Below are positions 44,018-53,947 of a stretch of 64,000 nucleotides of DNA, in pieces. Source of the stretch: Mesorhizobium comanense. Lineage in GTDB: Bacteria > Pseudomonadota > Alphaproteobacteria > Rhizobiales > Rhizobiaceae. A model generated the notes under the pieces. It had not been told where the DNA came from, did not search any database, and saw only the letters and a program-made list of their open reading frames with translations. The DNA lies in NCBI RefSeq assembly GCF_005503535.1, contig NZ_SCNN01000005.1, positions 248,001 to 312,000 on the forward strand. The letters are read 5' to 3'. The position numbers were made by a program, and so were the translations under genes. Each line of letters begins with the position of its first letter. Within the stretch, counting starts at the first letter, position 1.

Positions 44018-46396
44018 ATGAAGGCAGCATCCAAGTTTCTGAGCGCCGCGTCCGCGGCGGCACTGTCCGCCGCTCTGGTTGTGCCAGGTGCGCTCGCAGT
44101 GCAGTTCGTTGCCACATCGGCGGCCGAGGCCGCTGTCGTCAGCCGAGTGGAAGTGAGCGGCAATCAGCGTGTCGATGCCGAAACCATCCGCAATTACATC
44201 ACCATCAAGCCAGGTAAGGCTTTTTCCAGCTCCGATATCGACAGCGCGGTCAAGGCGCTGTTCGGCACCGGTCTGTTTTCGGATGTCCAGATCAATCAGG
44301 TCGGCTCGACCCTGGTCGTCAAGGTCTCCGAGTACAAGGTCGTCAATCAGGTCCTGTTCCAGGGCAACAAGAAGCTCAAGGACAACGCCCTGCAGGCTGC
44401 GGTTCAGCTGAAGCCGCGCGGCACGTTCTCGCAGGCGACGCTTGATTCGGACGTCGAGGCGGTGAAGGCCGCTTACCGGCGCATTGGCCGTGATGACGCC
44501 GGCGTGACCACGCAGGTCATGGATCTCGGCGACAACCGCGTGAATGTGCTTTTCAAGATTACCGAAGGCGACCGCACGCAGATTGCCGCGATCAATTTTG
44601 TCGGCAACAGCGCCTATTCCAGCCGCCGCCTGTCTGACGTGATCAACACCAAGCGCTCGTCCTGGGTTTCGTTCATCCTGCGCGATGACGTCTATGACGA
44701 GGACAAGCTGCGCGCGGACCAGGAGCTGCTGCGCCGCTTCTACTACAATCACGGCTACGCTGATTTCCAGGTTGTCTCCGCGGTCGGCGAACTCGACAAC
44801 GCGACGAACAAATACACGGTCACCATCACCGTCCAGGAAGGCGATCGCTACAATTTCGGTGACATCAGCGTCGAAAGCACCATCCCGGAAGTGGATTCCA
44901 AGTCGCTGGAATCGGTGGTGCAGACCCGCAAGGGCGACGTCTACAACGCCAAGGATGTCGAAGACTCGATCATCGCGCTGACCGAGAAAGTGGCCGGTTC
45001 CGGCTACGCGTTCGCGCAGGTGACGCCGCGCGGCGATCGGAACTTCGAAAACCATACGATTTCGGTGGTCTATACGATCGACCAGGGCACCAAGGCCTAT
45101 ATCGAGCGCATCGAAATCCGCGGCAACGACCGCACGCGCGACTATGTCATTCGCCGCGAATTCGATGTCGGCGAGGGCGACGCGTTCAACCAGGTGCTCA
45201 TCCAGCGCGCGAAGAAGCGCCTGGAAGATCTCAATTATTTTGACAAAGTCGATATTTCGACAGTGCCTGGCTCGCAGCCGGATCAGGTCGTGCTTGTGGT
45301 CGACGTGGTCGAGAAGTCGACGGGTGAATTCTCGGTCGGTGCCGGTTACTCGACCGGTGGCAATACGCCAGGCCCGACGGTCGAAGGATCGATCACCGAG
45401 CGTAACTTCCTCGGCCGCGGCCAGTTCATCAAGCTGTCGGCCGGTGGCGGCAAGAACTCGCGCGACTACAGCATCTCGTTCACCGAGCCGTATTTCCTCG
45501 GACGGCGCATCGCCGCCGGCTTCGACATCTACAAGTCGACCCGGGAATACAACAGCAACTATGACAGCGACACCACCGGCGCGACGATCCGCTTCGGCCT
45601 GCCGATCACAAACAGCATCACGACGCAGCTGGCCTACAACATCTCGCAAGAGAAGTATAAGGTGGACGATAGCTGCGATCCCACTACCGGAAATCCCAAA
45701 GGCACCTGCAATATCTCCGACGCCGTTATGGACGGCATCGACCAAAGCCCGTGGATCAAATCGTCGGTCAGCCTCGGGCTGGTCTACAACACCATCGACG
45801 ACATGAAGAACCCGCATGAGGGTATCTACGCCAACACGACGGTGGAAGTCGCCGGCCTCGGCGGTGATGCCAAGTTCGTCAAGGTCACGGGCCGCGGCAG
45901 TATATACCAGACGCTGTCGGAGCAGCTTGACCTTGTCGGCCTGATTTCCGGCGGCGCCGGCCACGTCGAGGGTTATGGCAACGACGGCAATCTCCGCATC
46001 TTCGATCAGTTCCAGAGCACGGACCGCATCATCCGCGGCTTCGCATACAATGGCATTGGTCCGGTTGCCAGCGGCACCAGCGGCGACCACCTTGGCGGCA
46101 CGACGTATTTCAATGCTTCCGCCGAGGCACAGTTCCCGCTGCCGGTCGTGCCGGAGAGCTTCGGCCTGCGCGGTGCGGTGTTCGCCGACGCGGCGACGCT
46201 CTATGGTAGCAAGATTGCCGATCAGACCCTGGTCAACCCGGACTCGACTGGCATGAAGTTGCGCGCCTCGGTCGGCCTCGGCCTGATGTGGGCTTCGCCG
46301 TTCGGGCCGATCCGCATCGACTACGCGATCCCGGTCAAGAAGGAAGCGAGCGACGACGTGCAGGAGTTCAACTTCGGCATATCGACCCGCTTCTGA
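44018..46396 (+). CDS. bamA: Outer membrane protein assembly factor BamA
   Basis: A 792-residue outer-membrane insertase. A signal peptide (about residues 1-32, cleavage near SAAEA) is followed by five POTRA repeats (about 33-350) and a C-terminal 16-stranded barrel (about 360-792). The POTRA part opens VVSRVEVSGNQRVDAETIRNYI; the barrel ends with FNFGISTRF, whose last residue is an aromatic Phe as the Bam complex expects. The ATG at 44018 has a weak upstream signal (AAAAGG, 12 or more bases away). It sits between rseP and lpxD in the usual envelope block. Confidence 0.96.
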   Translation: MKAASKFLSAASAAALSAALVVPGALAVQFVATSAAEAAVVSRVEVSGNQRVDAETIRNYITIKPGKAFSSSDIDSAVKALFGTGLFSDVQINQVGSTLVVKVSEYKVVNQVLFQGNKKLKDNALQAAVQLKPRGTFSQATLDSDVEAVKAAYRRIGRDDAGVTTQVMDLGDNRVNVLFKITEGDRTQIAAINFVGNSAYSSRRLSDVINTKRSSWVSFILRDDVYDEDKLRADQELLRRFYYNHGYADFQVVSAVGELDNATNKYTVTITVQEGDRYNFGDISVESTIPEVDSKSLESVVQTRKGDVYNAKDVEDSIIALTEKVAGSGYAFAQVTPRGDRNFENHTISVVYTIDQGTKAYIERIEIRGNDRTRDYVIRREFDVGEGDAFNQVLIQRAKKRLEDLNYFDKVDISTVPGSQPDQVVLVVDVVEKSTGEFSVGAGYSTGGNTPGPTVEGSITERNFLGRGQFIKLSAGGGKNSRDYSISFTEPYFLGRRIAAGFDIYKSTREYNSNYDSDTTGATIRFGLPITNSITTQLAYNISQEKYKVDDSCDPTTGNPKGTCNISDAVMDGIDQSPWIKSSVSLGLVYNTIDDMKNPHEGIYANTTVEVAGLGGDAKFVKVTGRGSIYQTLSEQLDLVGLISGGAGHVEGYGNDGNLRIFDQFQSTDRIIRGFAYNGIGPVASGTSGDHLGGTTYFNASAEAQFPLPVVPESFGLRGAVFADAATLYGSKIADQTLVNPDSTGMKLRASVGLGLMWASPFGPIRIDYAIPVKKEASDDVQEFNFGISTRF

Positions 46397-46470
46397 TCGC
46401 CGGCCAACGATGCTCCCGGTTCTTGTGAGCCGGGAGAAATGTTCCGACCTAGCTGGATATAGCTTCTGGA

Positions 46471-47526
46471 ATGACCGAACCGGTGTTCTTCGCGCCATCA
46501 CGCCGGTATACGGCGGGCGAAGTCGCGAATCTGACCGGCTCGACGCTTGTCGATTCCGGCAAATCCGACGTTTCCATCGAGGCTCTGGCGCCGGCCAATG
46601 AAGGCGGCGCGAATGCGCTCGTCTTCGTTGACGGCAGGCGCAATTCCGCGCTTATGCCCTCTTTGCGCGCGGCCGCTGTCCTGTGCCCGGCGGAATTCGC
46701 CGGCAAGGCGCCTGACGGCATCGCTGTCCTGGTACATCCGCGTCCGCAGCAGGCATTCGCGCTGGTCGGCAGATTGCTGTTCCCCACAGCCGCGACGCCG
46801 GGGGCGATGACCGGCGAGACCGGTGTTTCGCCGCATGCCCATGTCGATCCGAGCGCCCATGTCGAGGCCGGCGCTATCATCGAGGCTGGTGCCGTTGTTG
46901 GACCGGGCGTCTCGATCGGCCGCGGCACGGTTATCGCGCCCAACGCGGTTATCGGTCAGCTTTGCCAGATCGGGCGCGACGGCTATATCGGACCGGGCGC
47001 GAGCATCCAGTACGCGCTGATCGGCAATCGGGTCATCATTCATGGCGGCGCCAGGATAGGCCAGGACGGCTTCGGCTTTGTCGGAGGCGCCAAAGGGCCG
47101 GAACGTGTTCCGCAGATCGGTCGGGTCGTCATCCAGGACGATGTCGAAATCGGCTCCAACTCAACCGTCGATCGCGGCGCGATGTCTGATACGGTCATCG
47201 GGCAAGGCACCAAGATCGACAATCTCGTTCAGATCGCCCATAACGTCCGCATCGGGCGCAATTGCATTGTGGCCGGGCTTTCGGGTATTTCCGGTTCCGT
47301 GGTTGTGGGTGACAACGTCACCATGGGCGGCGGTGTCGGGCTCGCGGATCACCTGACGATCGGCACAGGGGCCAAGCTTGCCGCCAGAAGTGGATTTATG
47401 AGCAACGTTCCCGCTGGCGAGATCTGGGGTGGTTATCCGGCACAGCCGATGGCGGAAGCCATGCGGGAGATAGCCATGTTGCGCACGATGGCCAGGGCAC
47501 GCAAGCAAGGCAAGGACAATGGCTGA
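46471..47526 (+). CDS. lpxD: UDP-3-O-(3-hydroxymyristoyl)glucosamine N-acyltransferase LpxD
   Basis: The third enzyme of lipid A synthesis (351 aa), which adds the N-linked hydroxyacyl chain. An N-terminal uridine-binding domain (about 1-110) contains [26 protein letters not shown]. The left-handed beta-helix of hexapeptide repeats (about 115-320) contains [31 protein letters not shown] and the catalytic His region [16 protein letters not shown]. Its stop overlaps the fabZ start by eight bases (ATGGCTGA). Confidence 0.96.
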   Translation: MTEPVFFAPSRRYTAGEVANLTGSTLVDSGKSDVSIEALAPANEGGANALVFVDGRRNSALMPSLRAAAVLCPAEFAGKAPDGIAVLVHPRPQQAFALVGRLLFPTAATPGAMTGETGVSPHAHVDPSAHVEAGAIIEAGAVVGPGVSIGRGTVIAPNAVIGQLCQIGRDGYIGPGASIQYALIGNRVIIHGGARIGQDGFGFVGGAKGPERVPQIGRVVIQDDVEIGSNSTVDRGAMSDTVIGQGTKIDNLVQIAHNVRIGRNCIVAGLSGISGSVVVGDNVTMGGGVGLADHLTIGTGAKLAARSGFMSNVPAGEIWGGYPAQPMAEAMREIAMLRTMARARKQGKDNG

Positions 47527-47986
47527 TATGGTCGGGGCGACGACACTGGAGGCGGTCGACATATTGGGGCTGATGAAGCTCTTGCCGCATCGCTATCCGT
47601 TCCTGATGATCGACCGCATCGTCGACATCGATGGCGATGAATCCGCCATCGGCATCAAGAACGTCACCATCAACGAGCCGCATTTTCAGGGGCATTTCCC
47701 CGAGCAGCCGGTGATGCCGGGTGTGCTTATCGTCGAGGCCATGGCGCAGACGGCGGGTGCCATCTGCATCCGCAGCCTCGGGGCGTCGAAGCCGTCGCTG
47801 GTCTATTTCCTGACCATCGACAACGCCAAATTCCGCAAACCGGTCGTTCCGGGCGACCAGCTGAAGATCCACGTCAAGAAGATCAAGAAACGCGGTAACC
47901 TGCTCAAATTCGCTTGTGAAGCCATGGTCGAAGGTACCAAGGCGGCGGAGGCCGAGATTTCGGCCATGATGGTCACCGGCGACTGA
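47519..47986 (+). CDS. fabZ: 3-hydroxyacyl-ACP dehydratase FabZ
   Basis: A 155-residue hot-dog-fold dehydratase that supplies trans-2-enoyl-ACP to fatty acid synthesis and competes with LpxA for hydroxyacyl-ACP. The catalytic His is in [13 protein letters not shown] and the Glu in [22 protein letters not shown]. It starts inside the last eight bases of lpxD and ends 13 bases before lpxA. Confidence 0.96.
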   Translation: MADMVGATTLEAVDILGLMKLLPHRYPFLMIDRIVDIDGDESAIGIKNVTINEPHFQGHFPEQPVMPGVLIVEAMAQTAGAICIRSLGASKPSLVYFLTIDNAKFRKPVVPGDQLKIHVKKIKKRGNLLKFACEAMVEGTKAAEAEISAMMVTGD

Positions 47987-47999
47987 CAATCGAGTGCCC

Positions 48000-48833
48000 A
48001 TGACAATCAAGACTTCAATTCATCCTTCCTCCGTCGTGGAAGAAGGCGCTCAGATCGGCCAGGGTGTTCGCATTGGACCGTTCTGCCATGTCAGCGCCGA
48101 TGCCGTGATCGGCGACGGTGTCGAGCTGGTCAGCCATGTCTCCGTGATGGGCGCCACCACCATCGGGGCGTCGACCAAGGTCTATCCGATGGCGACACTG
48201 GGTGCACCGCCGCAGAACACCAAGCACAAGGGTGGCCGCACCACTCTGGTCATCGGCGCCAACTGCACCATCCGCGAAGGCGTGACCATGCACGTCGGCA
48301 CCGACACCAGCCGAGGCGAAACGACGGTAGGAGACAACGGCAATTTCCTTGCCTATGCCCACATCGCCCATGACTGCGTTGTCGGCAAGAACGCCACTTT
48401 CGCCAATGGCGCCACGCTTGGCGGGCACTGTGAGATCGGCGACAACGTCTACATCGGCGGGCTCAGCGCCGTTCATCAGTTCGTTCGTGTCGGCGACAAC
48501 GCCTTCCTCGGCGGATGCTCCGCATTTGTCGGAGACGTCATTCCCTATGCCATTGCCGTCGGCAACCGCGCCAGCTTGCGCGGCTTGAACATCATCGGCC
48601 TCAAGCGCGCCGGTCTGCCGCGGTCCGAGATCTATCTGCTGCGGAAAGCGTACAAAACGATTTTCGATCGCTCGCGCACCGTCGGCGAGAACATCGAATT
48701 CGCCAAGGCCGAGTTTGCCTCTTCGCCGACCGCCATGAAGATCATCGACTTCATCTCAAGTCGCGGCAAGCGGCACTATGCGGTGCCATCGCTCAAGGGC
48801 GGCGATGGCGACGACATCGATGACGAAGGCTGA
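48000..48833 (+). CDS. lpxA: UDP-N-acetylglucosamine acyltransferase LpxA
   Basis: The first enzyme of lipid A synthesis (277 aa), adding a hydroxyacyl chain to UDP-GlcNAc. The left-handed beta-helix begins IHPSSVVEEGAQIGQGVRIGPFCHVSADAVIGDGVELVSHV, and the catalytic His region is FLAYAHIAHDCVVGKNATFANGATLGGHCEIGD. The C-terminal helical part includes LKRAGLPRSEIYLLRKAYKTIF. ATG at 48000 is used; a GTG at 47994 is in frame. Its last 29 bases overlap the lpxI gene. Confidence 0.96.
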   Translation: MTIKTSIHPSSVVEEGAQIGQGVRIGPFCHVSADAVIGDGVELVSHVSVMGATTIGASTKVYPMATLGAPPQNTKHKGGRTTLVIGANCTIREGVTMHVGTDTSRGETTVGDNGNFLAYAHIAHDCVVGKNATFANGATLGGHCEIGDNVYIGGLSAVHQFVRVGDNAFLGGCSAFVGDVIPYAIAVGNRASLRGLNIIGLKRAGLPRSEIYLLRKAYKTIFDRSRTVGENIEFAKAEFASSPTAMKIIDFISSRGKRHYAVPSLKGGDGDDIDDEG

Positions 48834-49716
48834 GACAGCCACCGCGGCTCTTCATCTTCCGCCCGGCGCCAGGGTCGGCATCATTGCCGGCGGCGGCAGC
48901 CTTCCGGTTGAAGTCGCAGATGGCCTGGCCGCACACGGCTACCCTCCTTTCGTGCTGCTGATGGAGGGGGAAGCAGATCGCAAGCAGGAACTGCATCGAT
49001 ACGAGCACGATAGTCTCGCGCTGGAGCAGATCGGTTCGCTGGTGCCGAGGCTGAAGCGATACGGCATCACACACCTGGTTTTGGCCGGCGAGATCAAGCG
49101 AAGGCCGCAATTGGCCAGGATTCGGCCTAGCCTTGGCTTGCTGACGATCATACCTTCCGTGATCATGGCATTGGCGCGTGGCGATGACGGTCTGTTGAAG
49201 GTTGTGACACGCGGGCTGGAGAAGCGGGGCATCAAGGTGATCGGCGCGCATGAGGTCGTTCCCGAACTCGCCGCCGGCGAAGGCACCTTGACCGTGACGG
49301 GACCAAGGCAATCGGATTGGCGCGACATCGAGGCGGCGAGGCAGGCGGCCAAGGCGATCGGCGCCCTCGATATCGGCCAGGCAGCGATCGCTATCGGTGG
49401 CCGAACGATTGCGCTCGAAGGGATCGAGGGCACGAGTGGACTGCTCGAAAGGACGCGGGGGCTGCGCGGCCACGGCCGGCTTGCCGGCAAGAGCCGAGGG
49501 GTCCTGGTGAAGTGCGCCAAACCCGGCCAGGAGCTGCGCGCCGACCTGCCGTCGATCGGACCACAAACGGTCGAATCAGCGCACGCGGCCGGACTTGCAG
49601 GCATCGCCGTCGAAGCCGGACGATCGCTTATTCTTGAAGGTCCGGCAACCCTTGCGCGGGCCAATGAACTCGGCTTGTTCATTGTCGGGCTGGCTGCGGA
49701 TTCCGGGCATGGCTGA
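48805..49716 (+). CDS. lpxI: UDP-2,3-diacylglucosamine diphosphatase LpxI
   Basis: An LpxI-type (DUF1009) pyrophosphatase, 303 aa, that hydrolyses UDP-2,3-diacylglucosamine to lipid X. It replaces LpxH of gammaproteobacteria. The N-terminal nucleotide-binding part has GARVGIIAGGGSLPVEVADGLAAHGYPPFVLLMEGEAD. The C-terminal domain has ALDIGQAAIAIGGRTIALEGIEGTSGLLERTRGLR, KCAKPGQELRADLPSIGPQTVESAHAAGLAGIAVEAGRSLIL. ATG at 48805 is chosen because AAGGG lies five bases upstream; ATG at 48820 is an alternative. It overlaps lpxA by 29 bases and lpxB by eight (ATGGCTGA). Confidence 0.95.
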   Translation: MATTSMTKAETATAALHLPPGARVGIIAGGGSLPVEVADGLAAHGYPPFVLLMEGEADRKQELHRYEHDSLALEQIGSLVPRLKRYGITHLVLAGEIKRRPQLARIRPSLGLLTIIPSVIMALARGDDGLLKVVTRGLEKRGIKVIGAHEVVPELAAGEGTLTVTGPRQSDWRDIEAARQAAKAIGALDIGQAAIAIGGRTIALEGIEGTSGLLERTRGLRGHGRLAGKSRGVLVKCAKPGQELRADLPSIGPQTVESAHAAGLAGIAVEAGRSLILEGPATLARANELGLFIVGLAADSGHG

Positions 49717-50881
49717 CAGGGCGCTGAAGATAGCGATCGTCGCGGGCGAGGAGTCAGGCGATCTGCTCGGCGCCGACATCGTGCGCTCGCTGCGCCAGGC
49801 GACAGGCCGCGAGGTGCGGCTCGTCGGTCTCGGTGGCCGTCATCTCACGGAACTGGGCCTGGTTTCGCCTTTCGACGCGAGCGAGATCGCGCTGATGGGT
49901 TTCAGCGCCGTCCTGCGCGATCTGCCGCGCCTTGTCAGGCGGATCGGGCAGATGGCCAGATCCATCGCGGACGAGAAGCCGGACTGCCTGGTCACCATCG
50001 ACAGCCCGGATTTCTCGTTGCGCGTCGCGAAAAAAGTGCGAGCGGCCAATCCGTCGATCCCGATCATCCACTATGTCTGCCCGAGCGTCTGGGCGTGGCG
50101 GCCGGGCAGGGCGCCGGCGATGAAGCCCTATGTCGACCATATCCTGTGCATCCTGCCGTTCGAGGTGAGGGAACTCGAACGGCTGGGCGGTCCGCCGGGG
50201 ACCTATGTCGGGCATCGACTGACGCATGACGCGGGGGTACTGGCGGCGGCTAAAGCGCAGGATGTGCCACGCGACCTTGCTGCCGATCGCGTGAAGACAC
50301 TGCTGGTCCTGCCCGGCTCGCGGCGCGGCGAGGTGCGCCGGCTTGTCGACACGTTCGGCGAGACGATGTCGATGCTGCGCGCGAGAGGGCACCGCTTGCG
50401 GCTGCTTTTGCCGACGGTTCCGCACGTTGCAGACCTCGTCCGATCCTCGGTCACAAAGTGGGATGAAAAGCCCGAGATCATCGTCGAATCCCAGCGCAAA
50501 TGGCAGGCCTTCGGCAAGGCCGATGCCGCGCTGATCGCATCGGGAACAGTGTCGCTGGAACTGGCGCTCGCAGGCGTACCCATGGTCTCCTGCTACAGGC
50601 TCGACCCGGTTGCCCGCGTCGTGGCGCCTTATCTGCTGTCGGTGTGGTCGGCCCTGCTTCCGAACCTGATCTCGGACCGGGCTCTGGTCCCCGAATTCTA
50701 CAATGAGTATGTCAAGCCGAACAATTTGGCTCGCCAGTTGGAAGCGCTGCTCACCGACACCGGCATGCGCGCCTGGCAAAAGGACGGCTTTGCCGAAATT
50801 GCGCGGCGCATGGCGACGGACAGGCCGTCGGGCGAGATCGCGGCAGGCGTTGTGCTTCGCCATATAAAAAAGGCGCCCTGA
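49709..50881 (+). CDS. lpxB: Lipid-A-disaccharide synthase
   Basis: A 390-residue peripheral-membrane glycosyltransferase that joins lipid X and UDP-2,3-diacylglucosamine into the lipid A disaccharide. Motifs include IAIVAGEESGDLLGADIV, DFSLRVAKKVRAANPSIPIIHYVCPSVWAWRPGRAP, VLPGSRRGEVRRLVDTF and LIASGTVSLELALAGVPMVSCYRLDPVA. The stop codon lies within the arms of the terminator at 50866-50895. It is the last gene of the plus-strand block. Confidence 0.96.
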   Translation: MADRALKIAIVAGEESGDLLGADIVRSLRQATGREVRLVGLGGRHLTELGLVSPFDASEIALMGFSAVLRDLPRLVRRIGQMARSIADEKPDCLVTIDSPDFSLRVAKKVRAANPSIPIIHYVCPSVWAWRPGRAPAMKPYVDHILCILPFEVRELERLGGPPGTYVGHRLTHDAGVLAAAKAQDVPRDLAADRVKTLLVLPGSRRGEVRRLVDTFGETMSMLRARGHRLRLLLPTVPHVADLVRSSVTKWDEKPEIIVESQRKWQAFGKADAALIASGTVSLELALAGVPMVSCYRLDPVARVVAPYLLSVWSALLPNLISDRALVPEFYNEYVKPNNLARQLEALLTDTGMRAWQKDGFAEIARRMATDRPSGEIAAGVVLRHIKKAP

Positions 50882-50895
50882 CAGGCGCCTTTTTT
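50866..50895. terminator. Bidirectional terminator of lpxB and gltA
   Basis: AAAAAAGGCGCC (50866-50877) and GGCGCCTTTTTT (50884-50895) form a 12-bp stem with loop CTGACA. It has T-runs on both strands, so it can end lpxB (plus) and gltA (minus, stop at 50912). The left arm lies inside the lpxB coding sequence and the loop covers its stop codon. Confidence 0.9.
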
Positions 50896-50911
50896 ATTCA
50901 AACGGCCTCGA

Positions 50912-52240
50912 TCAACGCTTGGCGATCGGAACGTAGTCGCGCTCCGGCGCACCGGTGTAGAGCTGGCGCGGGCGGCCAATCTTCTGGCGCGGGTCCTCGA
51001 TCATTTCCTTCCACTGCGCGATCCAGCCGACGGTGCGGGCGACAGCGAACAGCACGGTGAACATGGTGGTGGGGAAGCCCAGCGCCTTCAGCGTGATACC
51101 GGAGTAGAAGTCGACATTCGGGTAAAGCTTCTTCTCGATGAAATAGGGATCAGTGAGCGCGATCTTTTCCAGTTCCATGGCGATGTCGAGCAGCGGATCG
51201 TCCTTGATGCCGAGTTCGCCCAGAACCTCATGCGCCGTCTTCTGCATGATCTTCGCACGAGGATCGTAGTTCTTGTAGACGCGGTGGCCAAAGCCCATCA
51301 GCCGGAACGGGTCGTTCTTGTCCTTGGCGCGGGCGATGAATTCCGGGATGTGATCGACATGGCCGATCTCGCCCAGCATGTTGAGCGCCGCTTCATTGGC
51401 GCCGCCATGCGCGGGACCCCACAGGCAAGCGATGCCGGCGGCGATACATGCGAACGGATTGGCACCCGACGAACCGGCGAGGCGAACCGTCGAGGTCGAC
51501 GCGTTCTGCTCGTGATCGGCGTGCAGGATGAAGATGCGCTCCATGGCGCGCGCCAGCACCGGATTGATCTTGTACTCCTCGCAGGGCACGGCAAAGCACA
51601 TGTGCAGGAAGTTCGCCGCGAAGCCGAGATCGTTCTTCGGGTAAATGAAGGGCTGGCCGATGTGGTACTTGTAGGCCATGGCCGCGATCGTCGGCATCTT
51701 GGCGATCAGCCGCATGGAAGCGACCATGCGCTGGTATGGATCGGAAATGTCGGTCGAGTCGTGATAGAAGGCCGACAGCGCGCCGACCACGCCGCACATG
51801 ACCGCCATCGGGTGCGCGTCACGGCGGAAGCCGGTGAAGAAGCGGGACATCTGCTCGTGCACCATGGTGTGGCGCGTGACGCGGTAGTCGAAATCGTCCT
51901 TCTGCGCCTTGGTCGGCAGTTCTCCATAGAGCAGAAGATAGCAGACTTCGAGGAAGTCACCGTGCTCGGCCAGCTGGTCGATCGGGTAGCCACGATGCAG
52001 GAGGATGCCGGCGTCGCCGTCGATGAAGGTGATTTCCGATTCACAGCTCGCGGTCGAGGTGAAGCCGGGATCGTAGGTGAAGGCGCCGGTGGTGCTGTAG
52101 AGCGTGGCGATGTCGATGACGTCAGGGCCGACGGAGCCGCTTCGCACCTTGAACTCATGCGTCTTGCCGGCGAATTCCAGCTTTGCCGTGGCCTCCTGGG
52201 TCTTGCCGCCAAACTCAAGTTTTGTCGCAGCTTCGGTCAT
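50912..52240 (-). CDS. gltA: Citrate synthase
   Basis: A type II hexameric-type citrate synthase (442 aa), the first TCA-cycle step joining acetyl-CoA and oxaloacetate. Catalytic His/Asp regions are [64 protein letters not shown] and the C-terminal [15 protein letters not shown]. The N-terminal 40 residues have a duplicated [12 protein letters not shown] and [12 protein letters not shown] segment. ATG at 52240 has AAGGAG eight bases upstream. Confidence 0.97.
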   Translation of the reverse strand: MTEAATKLEFGGKTQEATAKLEFAGKTHEFKVRSGSVGPDVIDIATLYSTTGAFTYDPGFTSTASCESEITFIDGDAGILLHRGYPIDQLAEHGDFLEVCYLLLYGELPTKAQKDDFDYRVTRHTMVHEQMSRFFTGFRRDAHPMAVMCGVVGALSAFYHDSTDISDPYQRMVASMRLIAKMPTIAAMAYKYHIGQPFIYPKNDLGFAANFLHMCFAVPCEEYKINPVLARAMERIFILHADHEQNASTSTVRLAGSSGANPFACIAAGIACLWGPAHGGANEAALNMLGEIGHVDHIPEFIARAKDKNDPFRLMGFGHRVYKNYDPRAKIMQKTAHEVLGELGIKDDPLLDIAMELEKIALTDPYFIEKKLYPNVDFYSGITLKALGFPTTMFTVLFAVARTVGWIAQWKEMIEDPRQKIGRPRQLYTGAPERDYVPIAKR

Positions 52241-52422
52241 TGCAAACTCCTTTTTGTTTCCTCATGCCGGCAAAGGCAAATTCTGCAAAGCGACACGTCG
52301 AAATCACCGGAATGCGCTATTCGCGACCGCATTTTAGGAGGTGCGTGCCAGATTGGGCCAAGGGCTAATGTTGCACTGCGAAACGCGCCTTTCAATGCCA
52401 ATCTTCTTGGGCCAGTTTGCTC

Positions 52423-53847
52423 CTAATCGATTTGATCCGCTATGCGCCCCAGGCTTTCCTCGCGCCCCAGCACCGCCAGCACGTCGAACACGCCAGGTGA
52501 CGTGCTTTTGCCCGTCAGCGCGGCCCGCAACGGCTGGGCGACGGCGCCAAGCTTGTGGCCGCCGGCCAATGCATAATCGCGGATCGCGGCCTCGGCCGCG
52601 GCGGCCGTCCACTCGCCTGACAGCGCATTCAAAGCTTCGTGAGCGCCACGCAATACCTTGCGGGCATCGTCATTGAGCAGAAGGGCCGCCTTGTCGTCGA
52701 GCGGCAGCGGCCGTGCGGCGAACAGGAATGCGGCGCCGTCGACCAGTTCGACAAGGGTCTTGGCACGCTCCTTCAAGCCCGGCAGTGCCGCCAGCAGCTG
52801 CGCCTTGCTCTTCTCGTCCAGGCGCGCCGCCATCGCCGGTCCGCCCTCGAGATAGGGCAAGGTGGCGACGAAGATGTCGAACAGTTCGGCGTCCGCCATG
52901 CGGCGCATGTGGACGCCGTTCAGAGCCTCGAGCTTGGCGAAGTCGAATCGCGCCGCGCCCTTGTTGACGTCGCCGATATCGAACCAGGAAATCATGTCCT
53001 TGATCGACATGACCTCATCGTCGCCGTGGCTCCAGCCGAGCCGTGCCAGGTAGTTGAGCAGCGCCTCTGGCAGATAGCCCATGGCCCGATAGGCTTCCAC
53101 GCCCAGCGCGCCATGCCGCTTGGAAAGCTTGGCGCCGTCTGCGCCATGGATCAGCGGGATATGCGACATGGACGGCACGTTCCAGCCCATGGCGTTGTAG
53201 ATGACCGTCTGGCGCGCGGCATTGGTCAGGTGGTCGTCGCCACGGATGATGTGGGTGACGCCCATGTCGTGGTCGTCAACGACGACCGCATGCATGTAGG
53301 TCGGGTTGCCGTCCGAACGCAGGATGATGAAATCGTCGAGATCCTTGTTGGGAAAGCGCACTTCGCCCTGGACACGGTCCTGCACCACGGTCTCGCCCTC
53401 GGTCGGCGCCTTGATGCGGATCGCGCCCTTGACGCCCGTGGGCGCCTCCGATGGATCACGGTCGCGCCAGTGGCCATTGTAGCGCGGCGGCAGGCCCTTG
53501 GCCCGTGCAGCCTCGCGCATCGCCTCGAGCTCGGCTGGTGTCTCGTAGCTGTAGTAAGCCTTGCCCAGCCGCACCAACTCCTCGGCCACCTCGCGGTGGC
53601 GTGGCGCGCGCTCGAACTGCGAGACCGCGTCGCCGTCCCATGAGAGGCCGAGCCAGGTCAAGCCGTCGAGGATGGCGGTGGTGGCCGCGTCGGTGGAGCG
53701 TTCGCGATCGGTGTCCTCGATACGAAGAAGCATCGTGCCGTTGGTGTGCCTCGCATACAGCCAGTTGAACAGCGCCGTGCGCGCGCCGCCTATGTGCAGG
53801 TAGCCGGTGGGCGAGGGGGCAAAACGGGTTACGACCTTATCGGGCAT
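52423..53847 (-). CDS. gltX: Glutamyl-tRNA synthetase
   Basis: A 474-residue class I synthetase. The HIGH-like motif is in [27 protein letters not shown] and the KMSKS-like motif is [37 protein letters not shown]. Two anticodon-binding helical domains form the C-terminal part. Because GatCAB genes are present in this window, the enzyme may be non-discriminating and charge tRNA(Gln) too; that cannot be decided from sequence. ATG at 53847 is chosen over an upstream extension to 53910 because it gives the usual N-terminus. Confidence 0.96.
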   Translation of the reverse strand: MPDKVVTRFAPSPTGYLHIGGARTALFNWLYARHTNGTMLLRIEDTDRERSTDAATTAILDGLTWLGLSWDGDAVSQFERAPRHREVAEELVRLGKAYYSYETPAELEAMREAARAKGLPPRYNGHWRDRDPSEAPTGVKGAIRIKAPTEGETVVQDRVQGEVRFPNKDLDDFIILRSDGNPTYMHAVVVDDHDMGVTHIIRGDDHLTNAARQTVIYNAMGWNVPSMSHIPLIHGADGAKLSKRHGALGVEAYRAMGYLPEALLNYLARLGWSHGDDEVMSIKDMISWFDIGDVNKGAARFDFAKLEALNGVHMRRMADAELFDIFVATLPYLEGGPAMAARLDEKSKAQLLAALPGLKERAKTLVELVDGAAFLFAARPLPLDDKAALLLNDDARKVLRGAHEALNALSGEWTAAAAEAAIRDYALAGGHKLGAVAQPLRAALTGKSTSPGVFDVLAVLGREESLGRIADQID

Positions 53848-53947
53848 GGAACTCTCGGGAAGCGTCTGAATCTGATGCTGTTCGCGGACTTTTCCGCACA
53901 GCGGGTTCATGTACCATAGGGCGTCAAGGGTGCAAGGGGCAGACCCG

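Noticed and set aside
44009..46501. 830-residue open frame on the minus strand
   Set aside because: It is the antisense shadow of bamA; the plus-strand product is a full BamA with signal peptide, POTRA domains and barrel.
51230..53643. Two long plus-strand open frames (51230-52426 and 52639-53643)
   Set aside because: They are antisense to gltA and gltX and are Arg/His/Val-rich without family motifs.
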